Origin: Cognatundibacterium curvum
GTDB taxonomy: Bacteria; Pseudomonadota; Gammaproteobacteria; Burkholderiales; Burkholderiaceae_D
Assembly: GCF_014284235.1 (NCBI RefSeq)
Contig: NZ_JACOGD010000002.1
Span: 124,001 to 188,000, forward strand
DNA length: 64,000 nucleotides
Direction: 5' to 3'
The notes beneath the pieces were generated by a model. The model was not told the origin of the DNA. It did not search any database and was given only the letters and a program-made list of their open reading frames with translations. Of this stretch, positions 38,349 through 47,091 are shown one piece after another (the stretch's first letter is position 1; every line of letters begins with the position of its first letter). The translations under genes and the position numbers were made by a program.

Positions 38349-39653
38349 TTACTTAATTTTCACAATGCTGTAGTCGATCGCTATATCATTTTCCTTTTGA
38401 TCGCTACTGCTTTCTATACGGCTTTGCTGTCCGAGCTGAGAAATCAGGCTTGGCGTTGCCAACAGACGATCATTTTTGTAGATTTCCAGCTTGGTATAAG
38501 CTGCCCGAGCTGATGAGAATTGCTCTTGCTTTTCTTTACTAAGCTGCTGGTATTTTTTCCCCATCATTGCTTCAGGTGTGTCAACTTGCAGCACAAATTT
38601 CCAGGTATTTTTCCCTTCCACCAGCTCCAGATTTGTTTTGGCTCCTTGCACAGCAATGATTGTGGGGGAGACTATGCTGTCTTCGGTCACAATCTTCGTC
38701 TGTATTCGGTAACGTTGCTGTTCCATGCTGTTCAGACTCACCGGTGTTGCATCCTGCATGCTCGTTACCAGGGGATTGTGACTGGCCCATGCGCTCACAG
38801 TACCGGTCAATGCTGTGCATAGTATTAGCAACAAAGATGGTAGTTTGTGTTGGGCTTTTCCTGATTTTTTTAACTGCATGATGCGCTCCTTGAGTGGGTG
38901 GTGATGTTGCCAGCTACAATAAATCGAGTGTGCCTGTTCTTGCATGACGGTATGCAGCATCGCTTGCGCATAGTTGCTTTGTTGCGCAGGGTGGCGCCGT
39001 AAAACCTCAGCATCGCAGGCCAGTTCCTGATCCAAACGAAAATAACGATGTGCGATGTAGACCAGTGGATGGAACCAGAAAATACAACGTAAGCACCAAA
39101 ATGCCGCGTTGGCCCACAGATCCAGACGTTGTTGATGTACCTGTTCGTGGCTCAAAATCAAGTCTTGTTGAGAAGTGGAGTAACGCTCAAAAAAATCTGA
39201 TGGCATGACTATGCGTGGATGTATCAATCCAACCAGCGCAGGACTGATATCACTACGCTCTGAGACGAAAAATTCCGCTACCGGGTGTAGTCGTCCTAAA
39301 CGCTTGATGAAATGTCGCTGCTGGTAGATTGATATGCAGAGCAGCAGTAAGCTTATCGATAACCAGCCAGTGACGATCACTGCTGGATAAACAGGTGAAT
39401 CAAAGGCAGGGGCGGAAATGACAGTGGGGTTATTCAATCCGCTTGTGACTGGAGCGACGATATCAGGCAGGATTGTTCTGGATGGAGGAAAAAAGAGCGC
39501 AATAGCAGATAAGGGTAATGTCCACCAACTTAAATACACCAGGCGGCCATCGGTAAGGCGATATAAGAATATACGCTGGATCAGAATGACGCCCAATGCC
39601 AATGTGAGTGCAATGCATACGCTCCAGCCAGCTTGCAGCAAATCAGCGCTCAT
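38349..39653 (-). CDS. M56 (BlaR1/MecR1-type) membrane metallopeptidase
   Basis: A 434-residue integral-membrane zinc protease that, in the known family, cleaves a BlaI-type repressor after sensing a signal. Three or four hydrophobic spans lie in the first 125 residues, the zinc motif HEQVH is at residues 169-173 in SHEQVHQQRLDLWANAAFW, and the downstream Glu lies in LDQELACDAEVLRR. Another span (about 277-293) precedes a 140-residue periplasmic part. That part lacks the penicillin-binding SxxK/KTG motifs of BlaR1, so the signal is probably not a beta-lactam bound covalently. The start overlaps the BlaI-like gene by 11 bases. Confidence 0.88.
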   Translation of the reverse strand: MSADLLQAGWSVCIALTLALGVILIQRIFLYRLTDGRLVYLSWWTLPLSAIALFFPPSRTILPDIVAPVTSGLNNPTVISAPAFDSPVYPAVIVTGWLSISLLLLCISIYQQRHFIKRLGRLHPVAEFFVSERSDISPALVGLIHPRIVMPSDFFERYSTSQQDLILSHEQVHQQRLDLWANAAFWCLRCIFWFHPLVYIAHRYFRLDQELACDAEVLRRHPAQQSNYAQAMLHTVMQEQAHSIYCSWQHHHPLKERIMQLKKSGKAQHKLPSLLLILCTALTGTVSAWASHNPLVTSMQDATPVSLNSMEQQRYRIQTKIVTEDSIVSPTIIAVQGAKTNLELVEGKNTWKFVLQVDTPEAMMGKKYQQLSKEKQEQFSSARAAYTKLEIYKNDRLLATPSLISQLGQQSRIESSSDQKENDIAIDYSIVKIK

Positions 39654-40020
39654 TTTCTAAATCCTGTATCAGTTTCTTCAGCTCAGCGATATCTGTCTTC
39701 GACAATTGTTTGCTTTGGCTGAAATGAGCGACCATGGGCGCTAACTGCCCATCAAAAACACGTTGTAGGAAGCCCTTGCTTTCTGTCTCGACCCATTTCT
39801 CCTGCTTCAGAACTGGGCTATATAAGAAATACCTGCTTTCCTTTTCCGCACGGATCGCATTTTTTTTGAGTAAGCGATTGAGCATAGTTTTCACGGTGGC
39901 AGCTTGCCAGCCCTGCGCTGTACAAAGCGCAGCACACAGCTGTTCCGCCGATTGAGGGTGTCGCACCCAAAGCAGTTGCATAATGAGGGCTTCTGCATCA
40001 CTGATTTCAGTTGGATACAT
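39643..40020 (-). CDS. BlaI/MecI/CopY family transcriptional repressor
   Basis: A 125-residue winged-helix repressor. The N-terminal ISDAEALIMQLLWVRHPQSA, then KTMLNRLLKKNAIRAEKESR, match the BlaI family; the C-terminal helices dimerise. It is transcribed with and overlaps the M56 peptidase gene, which would inactivate it. Two TACA-N2-TGTA dyads lie 15-43 bases upstream of the start, the classic BlaI/MecI operator, so it almost certainly represses its own operon. Confidence 0.92.
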   Translation of the reverse strand: MYPTEISDAEALIMQLLWVRHPQSAEQLCAALCTAQGWQAATVKTMLNRLLKKNAIRAEKESRYFLYSPVLKQEKWVETESKGFLQRVFDGQLAPMVAHFSQSKQLSKTDIAELKKLIQDLENER

Positions 40021-40034
40021 ATTGATCTTTATCG

Positions 40035-40063
40035 TTTACATTTGTAAATGATTACATGTGTAA
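40035..40063 (-). promoter_or_regulatory. Two BlaI-type operator dyads
   Basis: TTTACA-TT-TGTAAA at 40035-40048 and TTACA-TG-TGTAA at 40052-40063, centred 16 bases apart, directly upstream of the repressor gene. Both match the TACAnnTGTA consensus of BlaI/MecI sites. Confidence 0.88.
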
Positions 40064-40211
40064 AAGTTGAAGTCAAGCGAGTTAGTCATTGTTTGTGGTG
40101 TTATTCAGAGCGGGCTCTTAGCGGCACAAGCAAGCATTCAGTACAAGCTCAATGCTATTGGCCTGGGAAAGCTTCGTTGAACATTATGTGTTTTCGACCA
40201 GGGAGTTTGAT

Positions 40212-40244
40212 AAACAAAAAGGCTCGCCATTTAAAGCGAGCCTT
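40212..40244 (-). terminator. Rho-independent terminator of the oligopeptidase gene
   Basis: On the minus strand, AAGGCTCGC and GCGAGCCTT arms around a 7-8 base loop, followed by TTTTTGTTT, 22 bases after the stop. Confidence 0.9.
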
Positions 40245-40265
40245 CTGTTGTTGGACAAAGCCTGA

Positions 40266-42431
40266 TTACTCTTTAATTCCCCACTGTCCTAACATCCAGG
40301 CGAGTTCGAAGCTGTATTCTTTCAGGGCGTCAAAACGGCCGGACGCGCCGCCGTGACCGGCTGACATATTGATTTTTAACAGCAGCGGATTTTGATCGGT
40401 CTTATGGGCGCGCAGTTTGGCCACATATTTTGCCGGTTCCCAGTACATCACCTGACTGTCATTGAGTCCTGTAGTCACCAGTATAGAAGGATAGGCTTTC
40501 TTTTCTATATTGTCGTAAGGCGAATAGCTAAGCATGTAATCATAGGCCGCCTTCTGTTTAGGATTGCCCCATTCCAGATATTCGCCAGTCGTCAGCGGCA
40601 GGCTGGCATCCAACATGGTATTTATTACATCGACAAAGGGCACGGCCGCATGCACTGCTTTGAACAGATCCGGTCGCATATTGGTGACGGCTCCCATTAA
40701 CAGGCCACCGGCGCTGCGGCCCTCGATAATCAGTTTATCCGGACTGGTCCATTTTTCCTGAATCAGGTATTCAGCACTGGCGATAAAATCGGTGAAGGTG
40801 TTTTTCTTTTTCATCAGCATGCCGTCCTCATGCCATTGTTCTCCCATGTCGCTGCCGCCGCGTATATGTGCTTCCGCATAGATCACCCCGCGATCAAGCA
40901 AGCTGAGCCGCTCGGCGGAAAATGTCGCTTCGGTGGAAATGCCATAGCTGCCATAGGACGACAGTAAGGCTGGCGCACTGCCATCCAGTGGCACGCCTTT
41001 TTTGAATACGATCCACAAAGGTATTTTTACCCCGTCTTTCGCATTGGCCCACAGACGGCGGGTTTCATATTTGCTGGCATCGTAGCCACCAATGATTTCC
41101 TGTTGTTTCAGTACCTTGCGCTCGCCGCTGGTCATATCTACATCCATGACCATCGGCGGTGTGACGGGAGATTGATACGATATGCGCAACTGGGTAGATT
41201 TGTATTCCGGTGTTCCGGTGCTCATTGCCAGATAGACCGGATCATTAAAGCTGATGGCTTTCCACTGCTGAGTCTTAAAGTCATAAACCCGCATGCGGCT
41301 CAGCGCCTGACTGGATTCAGACAGCACCAGATAGTCGCTGAAAACTTCTATGTGCTGCAATAAGACATTTTTGTCATGTGCAACCAGTTCGATCCAGTTT
41401 TTCTGCGAAGGATGGGCCAGTGGTGCTGTCACTAGCCGGAAATTTCTGGCGTTTTTATTGCTAAGTATGTAGAGCTGTCCATCACGGTGTTCCAGCTGAT
41501 AGCGGTGCCCTTGCTGACGTCCGAGCAGACTGCGCAATTTACTCTGTGGCTGACTGGCCTGGATGAACCAGGATTCGGTCGTATCTGTTGCCTCGGATCG
41601 TAATTCAATGAATTGCTCATCAAGGGTGGTACTGACTTGCAGTGAAAACTGTTCTGTTTTTTCGTTATAGAGCGGTATCGGCTTGCCACCCAGCGTCAAT
41701 CTGAAAAAACGGTTGGAGCGCTTGCTGGTCGCATCTTCCTGTACAAAAAACAGTGTTTTGCTATCCGCAGCCCAGGCCAGACTGGTCACACGCTCAGCAC
41801 GGTCAGGCAGCATTTCACCTGTTTTCAGATCTTTAATTTGCAAGCTGTACTGACGGTATCCGGTGGTATCAGTCAAATAAGCAAGATAGCGGTCATCAGG
41901 ACTGATCAGGCTTTGTTCGATGTCAAAAAAAGTGCTTCCTTGTGCAAGCAGATTTTCATCCAGCAGAATTTCTTCGACAGCCTTGTCATCGTAGTTGAGT
42001 TGCCCATCTGCCAGGCGACGACAGAGGATCGCATATTGCTTATCAGCCTCAGTACGGTTGTAGTAATAGTATTTTCCTTTGCGTACCGGTACAGATAAAT
42101 CGGCTTCTTTCATGCGCGCCTTAGTTTCCCGGAACAACTTTTCTGCCAGTGGCTGGAGTTCGGCCGTCATGGTTTCGGTATAGGCGTTTTCTGCATTCAG
42201 GTAGGCGATCACTTTCGGATCTTCTTTCTTTTGCAACCAGCGATAGTCGTCGGTGACGACTTTGCCGTGGCGTTTTTCCTGCCAGGAGACTTTCGCTGCA
42301 ACCGGTGCGCTTACGTTTTGTTTTTTGAGCCAGGGCATAGGTGAGTCCACGATATCTGCCTGCGCTAAGCGCGGGCTGCTGGCAGCGATCAGCGCGATGG
42401 TGCTGAAGCTGAGGATGTGTTTAGCTAACAT
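40266..42431 (-). CDS. ptrB: Oligopeptidase B, S9 family, exported
   Basis: Serine peptidase that cleaves small peptides after basic residues. The 721-residue protein has an N-terminal signal peptide (to about ADI, residue 27), a beta-propeller domain (about 110-430) and the alpha/beta-hydrolase domain with nucleophile Ser573 in GRSAGGLLMG, the WHEDGMLMKKKNTFTDF segment and the C-terminal His in SAGHGGASGRFD. Cytoplasmic PtrB lacks a signal, so this copy probably acts in the periplasm. It has its own terminator. Confidence 0.92.
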   Translation of the reverse strand: MLAKHILSFSTIALIAASSPRLAQADIVDSPMPWLKKQNVSAPVAAKVSWQEKRHGKVVTDDYRWLQKKEDPKVIAYLNAENAYTETMTAELQPLAEKLFRETKARMKEADLSVPVRKGKYYYYNRTEADKQYAILCRRLADGQLNYDDKAVEEILLDENLLAQGSTFFDIEQSLISPDDRYLAYLTDTTGYRQYSLQIKDLKTGEMLPDRAERVTSLAWAADSKTLFFVQEDATSKRSNRFFRLTLGGKPIPLYNEKTEQFSLQVSTTLDEQFIELRSEATDTTESWFIQASQPQSKLRSLLGRQQGHRYQLEHRDGQLYILSNKNARNFRLVTAPLAHPSQKNWIELVAHDKNVLLQHIEVFSDYLVLSESSQALSRMRVYDFKTQQWKAISFNDPVYLAMSTGTPEYKSTQLRISYQSPVTPPMVMDVDMTSGERKVLKQQEIIGGYDASKYETRRLWANAKDGVKIPLWIVFKKGVPLDGSAPALLSSYGSYGISTEATFSAERLSLLDRGVIYAEAHIRGGSDMGEQWHEDGMLMKKKNTFTDFIASAEYLIQEKWTSPDKLIIEGRSAGGLLMGAVTNMRPDLFKAVHAAVPFVDVINTMLDASLPLTTGEYLEWGNPKQKAAYDYMLSYSPYDNIEKKAYPSILVTTGLNDSQVMYWEPAKYVAKLRAHKTDQNPLLLKINMSAGHGGASGRFDALKEYSFELAWMLGQWGIKE

Positions 42432-42510
42432 AGGTTCTTTTTCTTTCTATCGTCGTCCATTGTGGCTGGCAGCCTACGCTGAGTATTTGGCTACCTGCTA
42501 TTCTGTAGCT

Positions 42511-43458
42511 TCAGGGCTGGGTACTGCGACCCTTATGGATCGGATGCAGTACACGGCTTGGCGTGCCTGGGACTCTGATCCAGCCGCTGCGCACACCTTG
42601 GTAAGGGTCCTGAGTGACCAGGTGGTCGCTGTCTGCGTGCACCGATATAAAGAGCCAGTGCTGCGCTTGTCTGCGTTCGCTACTCAGTATCCGGTAATTT
42701 GCTCCCGGCAGATAGCGCCGCACGATATTGCCATACACGGCATGGCGCATCAGGTTGCTAAGGCCTGTATCGTAATGGTCTTGCTGACTGGGTGAGGAGC
42801 GCAGTATCAAGCTTTGATGTGCGGAAACACTATTTTTCTGACTTGAGGCTTGTTCAGGTAACTGGGAGTCGGTACGCAATTTCGCAGTGTCGAATTGCCT
42901 CAGGTTGTCGCTGCTGCCGATGAAGTATTCTTCCACCTGTGCACCACAACAGGCATCCGCAACGCTGCTGAACTGACTGCCATCGGCAGAAATGCGCAAT
43001 ACCTGTTCTCGAAAAAGTCCATCCTGTTTTACTTTGTAGCCCTGGGCGCTGCCAAACCAGATCAGTGTGGCATTGCCTTCTGCGCACAGTGCGCTGCCGG
43101 TGTAGACGACATCTTCAAACCCATCCTGATCGATGTCCAGGGTGTAGAAGGCAGCGTTACTTAAGTCCTTTTGAAAGGCACGCCCTGACCAGGAGCAGTC
43201 CGGGCCTTCCAACACATCCGGGGTTTTGATCGCTTGCCGGTACGCCGCCAGCAAGGCAGGCTGCCGTTCCGCCAGAGCGGCGCCGCTTAACGTGGGTTGT
43301 GCTGCGATGATGCGCCAGTCTCGTGTTTCAGGAAATAAGCGCAGGCTTTTTTCTGCCGCAGTCAGCGGAGTGGACGCTGCTGCTGCCTGTGAAGCTGGCA
43401 GGCAAAAGCAGAGCAAGAAATTCAGAACATAAGCAGGAATCATGAAACGGATATGCAC
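42511..43458 (-). CDS. Exported protein of unknown function
   Basis: A 315-residue protein with a clear signal peptide (hydrophobic stretch to about residue 26, ending ASQAAAA). The central part contains DIDQDGFED, a DxDxDGxxD calcium-loop pattern as in FG-GAP or EF-hand-like sites, and four Cys (two adjacent in ADACCG) that could form disulfides. The C-terminal part, with RSSPSQQDHYDTGLSNLM and SGWIRVPG, looks like an SH3-type region. I do not recognise a family. GTG 43458 is preceded by AAGGAG at 7 bases, which decides the start. Confidence 0.78.
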   Translation of the reverse strand: MHIRFMIPAYVLNFLLCFCLPASQAAAASTPLTAAEKSLRLFPETRDWRIIAAQPTLSGAALAERQPALLAAYRQAIKTPDVLEGPDCSWSGRAFQKDLSNAAFYTLDIDQDGFEDVVYTGSALCAEGNATLIWFGSAQGYKVKQDGLFREQVLRISADGSQFSSVADACCGAQVEEYFIGSSDNLRQFDTAKLRTDSQLPEQASSQKNSVSAHQSLILRSSPSQQDHYDTGLSNLMRHAVYGNIVRRYLPGANYRILSSERRQAQHWLFISVHADSDHLVTQDPYQGVRSGWIRVPGTPSRVLHPIHKGRSTQP

Positions 43459-43576
43459 AAGATTCTCCTTTGGTGATTAGTAACATCGCACACTCATCCG
43501 TGCAGCACTCAGCATAATTCAAATGACGCTGTTAGTATGTGTCAAATTCACACAGATTTGAACTGCTTCTGGTACA

Positions 43577-43606
43577 ACAAAAAAGCGTTGCAGGCGCAAC
43601 GCTTTT
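43577..43606 (-). terminator. Rho-independent terminator of the metalloprotease gene
   Basis: On the minus strand, AAAAGCGTTG and CAACGCTTTT arms with a 6-base loop, then TTTTTTGTTG. A second inverted repeat, GATGCTGCAA/TTGCAGCATC, lies between it and the stop (43630-43667). Confidence 0.88.
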
Positions 43607-43675
43607 ACCATGGTTGATGCCGTTTTTTCGATGCTGCAAGCCCAGTCAGACCGGAGTTGCAGCATCTGACAGCGA

Positions 43676-46207
43676 TCAGTGCTCAGGCCAGCACACTTCA
43701 GTTTCTGCACCGACAGCACGCGGCAAGACCAAGGCCGGTGTCGCTGCAGGTGCCTGCACAGCATGCGGATCCAGCGCGCGGCTGGCCAAATCAGCCAACT
43801 CGTCCCAGTGTGCTTTCTGGGCACCGGCGGCTTTACCTGCAAATACCGATTTCAGCGTTTTGATTTCAGCGCGTACATAGGCTTTGCTGTCGTCGTTGCC
43901 GCTGGCGTTCAGTCTGTCGGTGAGCGCGTTCAGGTAATTACGTTGCAGGGTACGGCGCGCCTGGGTGCTCGCATCACCATACACGGAAGCCCGTAAGTCA
44001 GATAACAGTTCGGCCAGCGTGTAGGCTTTATCTCCAGCTGCTGCTTCTTGCTGGATCAGACGGTTACTGCGGCTGCGGCTGATCAGACTATTCAGCACGG
44101 ACTGTTGTGCGGCTGCCAGTCGTGCTGCGGGCTCCGAAGGACGCAGGCGCTGGGTAATCGCAGGTTCGAATAACCAGTTAGGTGTCTGGAATACCTGTTC
44201 GCCGATGAATTTCACCGCTTGCTTCTGACGCTCTTTCGGTAAGGAGGAGAAAATCGCTCCGGACTGATCACCATGCTTATTCTGGTTGTCATAACCACCG
44301 ACTACGCTGACGACGTGACCGATTTCACGCTGCCATTGACTCCAGGTTGCGCCATACAATTCTTCCAGTGTGCGGTCATCGCGGTCTGCTTTGATCGCCA
44401 TCGCAGGCAACTGCTTCACAATGCGTTGCAGATTTTTGATGCCGAGTGAAGTGGCATAGACCGGATCTGCATCGCCAACTGCTTCAGTCTGTTCACCAAA
44501 GTCATCATCTTTTTTCACTGCAGAGAAACGCAGCCAGGGCTTGCTATCCTGCTCGCGTATCCAGGCACGCAGGATGGGCAATTCTTCCTGTGCTGTCTTG
44601 GCACTTGGAATCGGTGCGTAACCCCAGTGGGTGGCAAACATATCGTAAGGGCCGATTTTTGGAATTAACAGCTGTGGATCGATCTTATCTTCCGGTTGCA
44701 CCAGATAATTGATGCGGCTGTAATCCATCAGTGTGGCGACATGGCCCATTTCTTTCAGCCATTTCGGATCACGCAATTTGTTTGCCGGATACAGCGAACT
44801 GGATTTCATATTGTGCGGGAAACCCAAAGAGTGACCGACTTCATGCGTCACCACATAGGCCACCAGATCGCCCATTAAATCATCCGGCAGCGGTAATTTC
44901 TGTGCACGTGGATCAACTGCACCAGCCTGTGTCACATACCAGTCGCGTTGCAATTGCATGATGTTGTGGTACATCACGATATTCGCATTCAGAATTTCAC
45001 CTGAGCGTGGATCGGATAAATGCGGACCGTATGCATTCGGGATCTTGGAAGGAACCCAACGGATTACGCTGTAACGTACATCTTCCGGATCAAACTCAGG
45101 GTCTTCTTCTTTGGTCGGGAAAGGACGGGCCTGAATCGCATCTTTGAAACCTGCAGCTTCAAATGCCACATTCCAGGCTTCTACACCTTTCTTGACATAA
45201 GGAACCAGCCAGGCAGGGGTGGATTTATCGATATACCAGACGACAGGTTTGACCGGTTTCGAAATCGCAGCATCGGGGTCTGCTTTTTCCAGACGCCAGC
45301 GCGCAATCAGGCGCTCAGTTTTCACGCCATGCTCTGCAGTGCCAAAGTCAACCTGACTTAAACCAAAAAAGCCCACGCGGTCATCCGCCAGGCGCGGTTT
45401 CATCGGTTGTTCCGGCAATTGGACGATGTTATAGGCGACATCCACCGTTGCGCTGCGTATCGGTGGCGTTGGCAAAGGTGGCAGGCCAGGAATGGTCGGC
45501 ATTGGTGTCGGCATCAGCCCATAAGTCTGTACCGCATCGACACGTACGCTGCCGGCAAAGGCTTTACTGCGGTCGATATAGCTGCGGCTGCTATCCATGG
45601 CGGCTGCACGCAGGGTGGAACGGGCGCTGAAGTCACCGACTTCTGAGGTGAACAGGCGGCTGACTTCAAACACCGGCGCGCCGTCTTTGGCATAGGCTTC
45701 GACCGGGAACACCGCCAGAATCGCATCACGCTGTGAGTCTTTCACAGCTGGTGTGATGCTGCTGTCCGGTGCGCTGACATAAGAGTGGGAGACGATCTGC
45801 AGATAGACGCGATTCGATTTGACGGTGAAGCGCACCACATCTTCATTGAGGGATTTACCGACATGGTCGACATTGGCTGGCACGGCGGTCGCATTAGCGA
45901 CCATCAGCAAGGGCTTATTGATCAGCGCTTTTGGTAATTCGAAATACAGTTTGCCTTTGATGGTATGTAACTTGATCAGACCCGCCTGGGTTTTTGCGTC
46001 TGCCGTCACGACTTTATCGTAAGGCTTGATGTCAGACGGTGTTTCAGCAGCCGGTTTTGCCGCTGCGGCAGCGCTGGCTGCGGCGGCATCAGTGGCGACC
46101 GCAGGCGGTTTGGCTGGTGTGGTTGGTGCCGGTGGTGTGTCTGCAAAGGCCAGCGTATGTACGGCCATTGCCAACCCAAGTGCGCATTGTTTTTTTGTAA
46201 GTCGCAT
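43676..46207 (-). CDS. Exported zinc-dependent metalloprotease (metzincin-type)
   Basis: An 843-residue protein with a signal peptide (to about ADT, residue 23), an Ala/Pro-rich linker (about 25-55) and a large body typical of the DUF5117/DUF4953 metalloproteases. The zinc site HEVGHSLGFPH at residues 455-465 is the extended HExxHxxGxxH metzincin motif. Upstream segments FSARSTLRAAAMDSSRSYID and RWRLEKADP are typical of the family. Substrate unknown; it should act in the periplasm or outside the cell. It is a single-gene unit with its own terminator. Confidence 0.9.
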   Translation of the reverse strand: MRLTKKQCALGLAMAVHTLAFADTPPAPTTPAKPPAVATDAAAASAAAAAKPAAETPSDIKPYDKVVTADAKTQAGLIKLHTIKGKLYFELPKALINKPLLMVANATAVPANVDHVGKSLNEDVVRFTVKSNRVYLQIVSHSYVSAPDSSITPAVKDSQRDAILAVFPVEAYAKDGAPVFEVSRLFTSEVGDFSARSTLRAAAMDSSRSYIDRSKAFAGSVRVDAVQTYGLMPTPMPTIPGLPPLPTPPIRSATVDVAYNIVQLPEQPMKPRLADDRVGFFGLSQVDFGTAEHGVKTERLIARWRLEKADPDAAISKPVKPVVWYIDKSTPAWLVPYVKKGVEAWNVAFEAAGFKDAIQARPFPTKEEDPEFDPEDVRYSVIRWVPSKIPNAYGPHLSDPRSGEILNANIVMYHNIMQLQRDWYVTQAGAVDPRAQKLPLPDDLMGDLVAYVVTHEVGHSLGFPHNMKSSSLYPANKLRDPKWLKEMGHVATLMDYSRINYLVQPEDKIDPQLLIPKIGPYDMFATHWGYAPIPSAKTAQEELPILRAWIREQDSKPWLRFSAVKKDDDFGEQTEAVGDADPVYATSLGIKNLQRIVKQLPAMAIKADRDDRTLEELYGATWSQWQREIGHVVSVVGGYDNQNKHGDQSGAIFSSLPKERQKQAVKFIGEQVFQTPNWLFEPAITQRLRPSEPAARLAAAQQSVLNSLISRSRSNRLIQQEAAAGDKAYTLAELLSDLRASVYGDASTQARRTLQRNYLNALTDRLNASGNDDSKAYVRAEIKTLKSVFAGKAAGAQKAHWDELADLASRALDPHAVQAPAATPALVLPRAVGAETEVCWPEH

Positions 46208-46372
46208 GTTTCGGTCTTTTCGTTAATTGAAGTGTGTCAGGAAGCGCTGACGACGCGTGCAACTCTGACCATGCCGCGCATAAAGAGTTCTGCCATTCCG
46301 GATTTTATTTGAGCAAAGGGGCTGACGAGGTCAGGCTGGCTCTGGCCTGATGTCGGCCTGATGGTATCGCAC

Positions 46373-46801
46373 TCAGCTTAATTTTTTATTCAAGTATTTG
46401 GGCGATTCCGCATAACCTTGCCGTGCATAGAAACGATGCTCATCTGTGCGCCTTTCATGACAATGGACTTCTATGCGATCGCAGCCGTAATCGGAGGCCA
46501 GTTGCACTGCACGCTGCTCCAGCAGTGCGCCTATGCCACGGTTGCGTGCGCCATCGGCGACGCAAAAGTAACTGATGCGGCAAAAATCGCCTGCCAGTGC
46601 CAACTGGGGAATAAAGTGTAGCGAGATACAGCCCAGTACTGTTTGTTCCTCGACGGCCAGCATTAAAATTGCATCTGCATGTGATAGCAATTGCTTGATA
46701 CGACTTTCGATAAAAGCATGTGAGCCCGGGTAGTCGAGTTCAGCTAGCAGGTCGGCAACAGCCTGCGCATCCTGGGGGCGGGCGGGTCTCAGACTGATCA
46801 T
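46373..46801 (-). CDS. GNAT family N-acetyltransferase
   Basis: A 142-residue acetyltransferase with the GNAT fold: ISLRPARPQDAQAVADLLAE at the N terminus, the acetyl-CoA loop DGARNRGIGALLEQRAVQLA and the C-terminal EVHCHERRTDEHRFYARQGY. The acceptor is unknown. ATG 46801 is chosen because the family starts there; the frame continues upstream with a Cys-rich stretch that looks non-coding. Confidence 0.87.
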   Translation of the reverse strand: MISLRPARPQDAQAVADLLAELDYPGSHAFIESRIKQLLSHADAILMLAVEEQTVLGCISLHFIPQLALAGDFCRISYFCVADGARNRGIGALLEQRAVQLASDYGCDRIEVHCHERRTDEHRFYARQGYAESPKYLNKKLS

Positions 46802-47030
46802 GATAGAGCAACGAAGGAGGGGGTAAGTAAAGCAAGAAATTTCATTGGAACAGGGTAGTAAAAAACACAATGTTTAGCAATAAATACATGTCACTTTTTT
46901 GCTTACATGTAAAAATAAAATGGAATTCGCCACTTTTTGTTATTAATAATGCAAATATTAATGTGTTTTGATACGTATAGCGATGTATATAGTGGGCTGA
47001 ATTGTTTTGCTACGAGTTCATTTATGTCGC

Positions 47031-47051
47031 CATTCTCATTTGGTGAGAATG
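47031..47051. promoter_or_regulatory. Candidate operator: CATTCTC-N7-GAGAATG palindrome
   Basis: A perfect 7-7-7 inverted repeat ending 40 bases before the IclR start. IclR regulators commonly bind such dyads in their own promoters. A second repeat, TACATGT/ACATGTA, lies at 46885-46911. Function is inferred from position. Confidence 0.5.
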
Positions 47052-47091
47052 TTCATATCTGCTTTTCCCAATCTGGTGTTAGCATGGTTTG

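Noticed and set aside
40048-40356. Small plus-strand open frame over the BlaI operator region
   Set aside because: It spans a terminator and the end of the oligopeptidase gene, with no ribosome site or family pattern.
43630-43667. GATGCTGCAA/TTGCAGCATC inverted repeat as an IS end
   Set aside because: No transposase nearby and no target duplication; more likely part of the metalloprotease 3' region.
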